A DNA stretch of 64,000 nt from Davidsoniella eucalypti. Lineage: Eukaryota > Ascomycota > Sordariomycetes > Microascales > Ceratocystidaceae. Below are positions 58,401-64,000 of the stretch, piece after piece. The position numbers and the translations under genes are program-made. The number at the start of each line of letters is the position of its first letter. The stretch's first letter is position 1. The notes under the pieces are model-generated. The model was not told the origin of the DNA. It saw nothing but the letters and a program-made list of their open reading frames with translations, and searched no databases. The DNA is taken from positions 124,001-188,000 of the forward strand of contig RMBW01000038.1 in NCBI GenBank assembly GCA_004009845.1, read 5' to 3'.

Positions 58401-61400
58401 AGCCAGTCCCGATTATTGTGCTTTTTGTAGCCACATGGCCGAAAGGCGGCTTGTCAACAGTGAAGCAACGTAATCATTGTTTCAGGGTTGTTGTTTTTTT
58501 TTTGGCCTTCTTCGTCTTGACCATCCCGCTGTGACTAACCAAGTCTCTGGAATGTGACGAGAATGCGAGAAGATAGGACAGACTCGTTGTTAAACCCCAA
58601 CCACTTGACCCGGCGATGCTATAGCCCTCGGCCGACTTTCGACTTTGCTCTGCCGGACGGGTATATGACAAAGTCGAAGGAAAGTAAAAAAAGCCATGCT
58701 TCTTTCTTTGAATCTTGGCCAGGCCTTTGGTAGAGCGAGTGACTGGGATGCCAGTTTATAGGCTAGCAAAGGCACACGATTTCATCTTGTTCATTCCGCA
58801 CACCTGCAAAGAGTAAAGATAGCAATAGAGGCGACAAACAGAGCAGAAGAGATGCCGTGACGATGATATGCCTTATTGTGCGGGGTACCATCGAGGAAAC
58901 AAGGGCACGACAAAAGCAGACTAGGGCCAACAAGAAAAGAAGAAAAAAAAAAAAGGCTTGAATATCGAGTCTGTGTAGTTGTATCGATGGCATGCTAACA
59001 TGTTTCCTTCTGTACTAGTCTAGAATTCAAAATAGCAGCAGATGGTTGGCGGTTATAGCGAACGGACTACGAGGTCTGTGTGTCAGAAAAGCACAGAAAC
59101 TAGTATTCACATAACGTGTTTCCTTTATTTTCTTCCCTAGACTAGGCTTGTTATAGGCGGTGAATCATAGGGCATACAGATACCTTCGCCATGTTCCATA
59201 ATGTAAGATTCTCACGATCCTCTGCACAGTATGTACATGTACATAAGCAAAAGAGAGAGGCACGTACTCCTAGGAGAACTAGCCCCTCCTCTCTTGTTAT
59301 CTCTATACTGTAAGGTATGGATAGTTTCTAGTATCAGGATGCAAAGTACGCCAATAGCAAAAAAGATCATTTTTTCATATTTCCCACTAAACAAACTGGG
59401 CGGCCTGGGCAGCCATCATCACAACAAATCCTCCAACATAACCTTTACTTGGCTGTATTCTCATCGATTCTCAATACAAATCTCTCGTCATAAATAAAAA
59501 TAAATAACTCTCTCGTGACAAAACGGTCCCGGTTGTCCTTTCACAGACTTCCTTCTCACGGGTTGGCTTCGTTCCGTGACTGAAGCTGCAGCTGCAACAA
59601 GGCTCGATGTTGCTGTTACTGTAGATCATTCTTCCCCATGTCTGTTGACTATGTGTGTACGAGCTCAACAAGAAAACCAATGAAATACAACTATATAGCA
59701 GGCCAAGCCCAAGGTCAGCGTCGCATCGCCCGTTTGTTCAGAGCGGTCCCTTGGATGCTACCTTGAATGTACCATCGTAGCACCCACTGTCGTCATTGTT
59801 TTTTTTTTTCCCTGGCCATTGAGTTTTCTTGCTTTTTTGTTCTTGGCTGTGACAGCTTCACTTCCGGGAAGTATTTCGAATATGTGAAAACGGCAGCCTC
59901 AAACCCAACATCGCCCTCCTGCTTCTCGCTGTCGTGTCTCAGTATACTCTCGTTTGTCTCCCTTTGGATCCATCTAGGGACAAGACGGTCGTCTTAGCCT
60001 CTCTGGGAATTCACTGGGCATAGTAGGACAGCTAGGTACATACAAGTAATTTTGTTGTGCATATGCACGCACGCACATAATAGCTCTCTCCCTGCTTATC
60101 TTGAGCTGCAAACAAGATGGCAAGACACGATACCAAGTCACTCAACCTACCTGACTACGACTTGCTACTATAAGAGAGAAGGCCAAAGCCACTATTTTCT
60201 CCATCCTGCTTACTTGACTCCCTTTTTTGCTTCTCGGCCGGAGAAACCACCGCTCGGAGGAGATCGTCAGTGGCCTTCACATATCATGGCGTCCAACTAC
60301 TGGCATATTTCGGCACCGTACATGTAGCAGCGCCTCTTCGTCTTCATCTAGTAGCAGAATAATAGGCAAAAACAACAACGGCCAGTACTGTGATATCTGT
60401 AAAGACAAAGTGGCGGCCAAGCCAAGCGATTCGGTGGCTTTCTTTTCTCAAGACACTAAAATCGCAAAGGCAGAAAGGTAATCCCTGTGCTCAAGAAAAG
60501 ACGAAACAAGGGACAGTGGAAAAGCGGCAGACAAGGGTGCTTGTGAGCTGATCAGATCAGATATCAAGTCCTCCTTTCACTATCATGGAGAGACTGTGTA
60601 TATCAAGAGGGCAAAGATCTTTGATAGGCGGTGTCCAAAAGATCCTGAGCTTCGCCTGAGCTTCACTAATGACATTGCTTGTACATGAATCCTCTTCTTT
60701 GTTACCGCTATTCCAGCCATCAATTCTTTCTTTTGCGCGCCTGCAGCGTACCTTGCAGCTCGGTTAACGAGGGGCCGTCTAACCCTATGACGGCAAGTGA
60801 TAACCCTACAACTACGTCGCCTTTTGCTCTAGTCTGATATTGGATTGTCACTAGGGCTAGATCATCTCGTCGATAACTTCAATGAGCGAAATTACAAGCG
60901 CCCCAATTCTTCACAGTTACGTCAAACTTTTGTGTGATGAATGAAAGACACTATCATTAGCAATCTTACACGTTATTATATGCTCTTACGATCCAGCTAG
61001 CTGGCTGATCTGTCGAAAAAAAAAAAGACAAGACTGATACATGTGTATTTCTCACTCTTTATGCTTTCTCGCTTTCGTCACTAATCCATCCCAGGACGCT
61101 CAGGAAATGATCCGAGACACCAAGGATCGTACTAATACTAACCAAGCTCTAGCAACGTGTATGTATACACACCAAGCAAAGCCTATAGCGAGATGAGGGC
61201 CGCCTCTTCGCTGTCCAACCCAGTGACCTGATTTGCATCTTGAAGTCAGCTGTGCAAAGTTAACACAGACATGGGGAATTACTCCCCTCTCATATAGCCT
61301 TTCTAGGAGGAAGAGGAGTCCTGGTGAGTGATACGAACCGAGGCTTCTGATACATGCTAATTCTTTTGTTTTTTTTTATTTCTTTGCCATTTTTGATGTT

Positions 61401-64000
61401 TTTTTCGTTACGATCTACTTAAATCCAGGATAGAAATGTCAAATAAAAAAGGCTGATTATCTACATGTGCTAGAATAGGGAGAATATCGCCAAATTAGTC
61501 CTGGTATCTTTCTTTCTTTTCCTCTAATCTCTAGACTTCAGCTGAGTTGGTTTCCTGGCCGAGCAAGGCCCTATCGTTGCTCAACGTATATCCCCCCCAG
61601 CCGATGATCTTTAACCCAGGACTAACCCGGTTCAAACCCTGTGATCGTCGGTCCAGATCAGCTGTAGTTGAACTACAACTTACTAGCAAGTAAACTAAAA
61701 GAACCCATGATTTTAACAACTTGCTACTTGGAGCAAGTCCAACACGGCAAAGACAGACAAGCTTCGACCTAACTAGATTAAGCTGATCGAGGGTTCAAGC
61801 TTGTTGATAACATACTGGGCACATGCTTGGTGTTCTCAGATCATCTACAGCACCACATAGTCTATGCGGCTAGAGCCAGATACACACAAAGAAAGAGCAA
61901 ATGCGGCCCGTCGAGGGAAGGAGCGGACACTATCGAGAGGGCGTAGCGTGAGCAAATCAGCATGTCTTGTTTTTCTCAGGCTTGTCCGACCTTTTCCTGA
62001 CTAGTAGAAAGCAAGTATTTGTGTTTCTGGTTTCGTTTATTATCGGTAGTCTGTCCGTGTTCCGGCCTAATGAATCTGATATATATATATATATGATTCC
62101 TTGGTTGGTCTCCAAGTAATACTTTATTACTGGATTTTCTTCGGCCATAATCTCCAAGTGGCATGGCATAAACCCGAACCGCGAGTATCACCATGTGAAT
62201 CCGCTTCTCGATTGTATCTTGAAAGCACCGATCATGTTTCCCACTCTAGCACTCCAACGTCTGCCTGCTTAACCATATATCTTGCGTTTCAGGCCATCCA
62301 CTCACCGGAAGGAATTCCATTAGTATATCCGCACGATAGCGTGTAAAGAAGAGAGCCGGATTTGGGTATCGGCAACTGACTCGGTAGATCAGTTGTGGGA
62401 ACCTGATTAGTTATTTGTAATATCACGAGGCCAACAAACTGATGGAAAACAAAAGTACTTTGCATCTCCATTGTTTCTTGATTCACCAAGACCAAGAGAA
62501 TCCCCCGCATTGTTCTTCGATATCAGGAAACAATTATGAAAAAAAAAGAATACAGAAATCCGCAGCTAGATATCTGGGAAGCGGGGGTGGATTTGTCTCT
62601 TGGCTTGGCCATTTATCTTGTTTGGGGCCGAGTTTCATGTTGCTTGCAACTCGCTTTCAATTCTGCCTATAGCTTACATTACTGGCGAAGATTGATTTCA
62701 CCGGTACTTGTGAGGAATGAATGAGAGAATCTTGCGAGAAACTCTGTAAAGCGAGTCGAGTAAGCCGCGCCCTCGACATATCAGGTGCGTATCGTTTGTT
62801 GAAACGGCGTTGTTGATCCTCATAGCCATCTCACGGCTACTTCGGATTTATTCTCCATAGCATATTACACGTATATCGTTTTGCTGAAGGTAAGGTCCAC
62901 GGAACCTATCTTCGTAGGGCAGAATATGGTTTGGTGGCCGGCCACCTTCATACTCTGTCTGCCTAACTCAATCTTATTTCGATACCCCCCCCCCCCCCTC
63001 TTCGTAGTATACCTTTCTAGACTGGCCTTGAAGAGACCAAGCGTGTCCTAATTTGACAGCTTTGATCTCGTACTACTGAAAACAGCCGAGAATAATATTA
63101 TCTGGTGTAAATTATATTGTGAAAGTAGAAGACAAAGGTAAGAGACACCCCCCCCCAAAAAAGCCACAGCACAGAGCCTTGAGATTTTGCTAACAACTAT
63201 GTTGATGAATATCATTACCATATCTCACTCATATATGGTTCTCTAAGCCACGCTAAGCCATATCTCATTCTACAGAACGCCAATGGAACTATCTCATGCG
63301 ATAGAGATACTACCAAGAGACCGGATATGAGCAAGGTGAAAGCTTTCCTACATAGTTTATGTGACTCGTACAATAGATTGACGACTTGGCACTCGCTTTA
63401 CTTTTTTCGTCAAGGTTAAGACATGTACTAGTAACACTAATGTCTTCATCGTATTCTAGTCTTCTAGAAGCGAAGCCAAGACACAAGACACCATCTACAG
63501 GAAAACTACTTCTATTTTGCGTCCTTATCTACCGAAGCATGCTGCCCTGTTAGAGGAACATATAACATCTCTCGGCCATGTCCGTGGTCCAGTGGTCATA
63601 CCATCTACGAGCAAACGAAGATGAAGAAACTTCCACTGCTAGCACATCATGATCTCCCTTTCTAGGGTCATATGCCTTCTTTTTTACCTTTTTACACTGT
63701 CGAATCTGGAGACTTCACATCATGATACGCCCCTATCACAGCTACTCAGAAACTAGATCTAACCATTCTGCCCAATCTTCCCTCCCTTCTCCTCCCTCCG
63801 CCCCGACGGACTCGGAAGGATACTTGGGAAAGTAACTAAAGTATCCGTATTATATACCCCCAAGGAACTAAAACTAGAACAGCTTAGACGAAAAGAAGAG
63901 AAACAATGCGCGACATATACTGAGAGTGCGTCTCTGCTCGGTCGAGGCCGTGACTCTGCGGTCGAGTATCCCTTATACATACTTTTCATTTGACATCTTG
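55432..64000. other. Gene-free stretch, right end of window
   Basis: No gene supported in the last 8.5 kb. The longest frame (57161-57793, -, 210 codons) has no domain, mixed composition and overlapping frames opposite, so it is not called. Structure seen: (TA)n at 62080-62093, a run of about 15 C at 62986-63000, and C9 near 63147. A tRNA-like TCCGTGGTCCAGTGGTCAT at 63581-63599 lacks the other arms. Confidence 0.45.

Noticed and set aside
63581..63600. tRNA (Glu/His-like 5' end)
   Set aside because: Only a D-arm-like phrase is present; no anticodon stem or T arm follows.

Overview
The window looks like nuclear DNA from a filamentous ascomycete (Pezizomycotina; a sordariomycete-like fungus is my best guess, but I cannot fix the genus). 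The reasons are short GT..AG introns with internal CTAAC-type branch sites, a DASH-complex kinetochore gene, an alternative external NADH dehydrogenase, COX16, an F-box gene and an ankyrin gene, nuclear tRNA genes (one with an intron), and several degraded eukaryotic transposons. It is strikingly gene-poor: I can support only ten protein genes and two tRNA genes in 64 kb. Most remaining open frames are short and overlap others on the opposite strand.

Layout. 1-5.2 kb: no supportable gene; pyrimidine-rich tracts and simple repeats. 5.2-7.4 kb: the C-terminal relic of a siderophore-transporter-like MFS gene abutting a broken Tad1-like LINE, both on the minus strand. 9.9-18.2 kb: the densest genic island, with an external NADH dehydrogenase (+), a convergent F-box gene (-), and an ankyrin gene (+) divergent from the F-box gene. 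18.4-20.9 kb: tRNA-Met with an intron, then a dimeric SINE-like retroelement insertion flanked by a 15-bp target duplication, a 51-bp tail-only insertion with its own 12-bp duplication, and an inverted-repeat (MITE-like) element. 22.2-24.1 kb: a YeeE/YedE sulfur-transport membrane protein (+), tail-to-tail with a RidA-family enamine deaminase (-). 28.3 kb: a small serine-rich protein gene followed by a strong hairpin. 29.3-30.9 kb: ASK1 of the DASH complex (-). 31.1-34.0 kb: tRNA-Arg, a truncated copy of the SINE-like element, a collapsed Ty3/gypsy pol (-) and a Tc1/mariner transposase relic (+). 35.4-35.7 kb: a hidden three-exon gene for an 80-residue Cys-motif protein. 38.2-39.1 kb: a complete SINE-like copy with its own target duplication and an (ATAA)n tail. 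39.5-40.0 kb: COX16. 48.2-49.4 kb: an acidic, serine-rich disordered protein gene. 49.4-64 kb: no supportable gene.

How the pieces relate. NDE and COX16 are both mitochondrial (respiratory chain entry and complex IV assembly) but are 28 kb apart. Nothing suggests a metabolic gene cluster. The main unusual content is a family of non-autonomous retroelements. Its members share a roughly 400-bp structured 5' module but carry different 3' tails. Five loci in this window show dimeric, full-length, truncated and tail-only forms. All transposon protein genes seen are broken by stops, frameshifts or deletions, and some changes are C-to-T/G-to-A transitions, which would fit repeat-induced point mutation.
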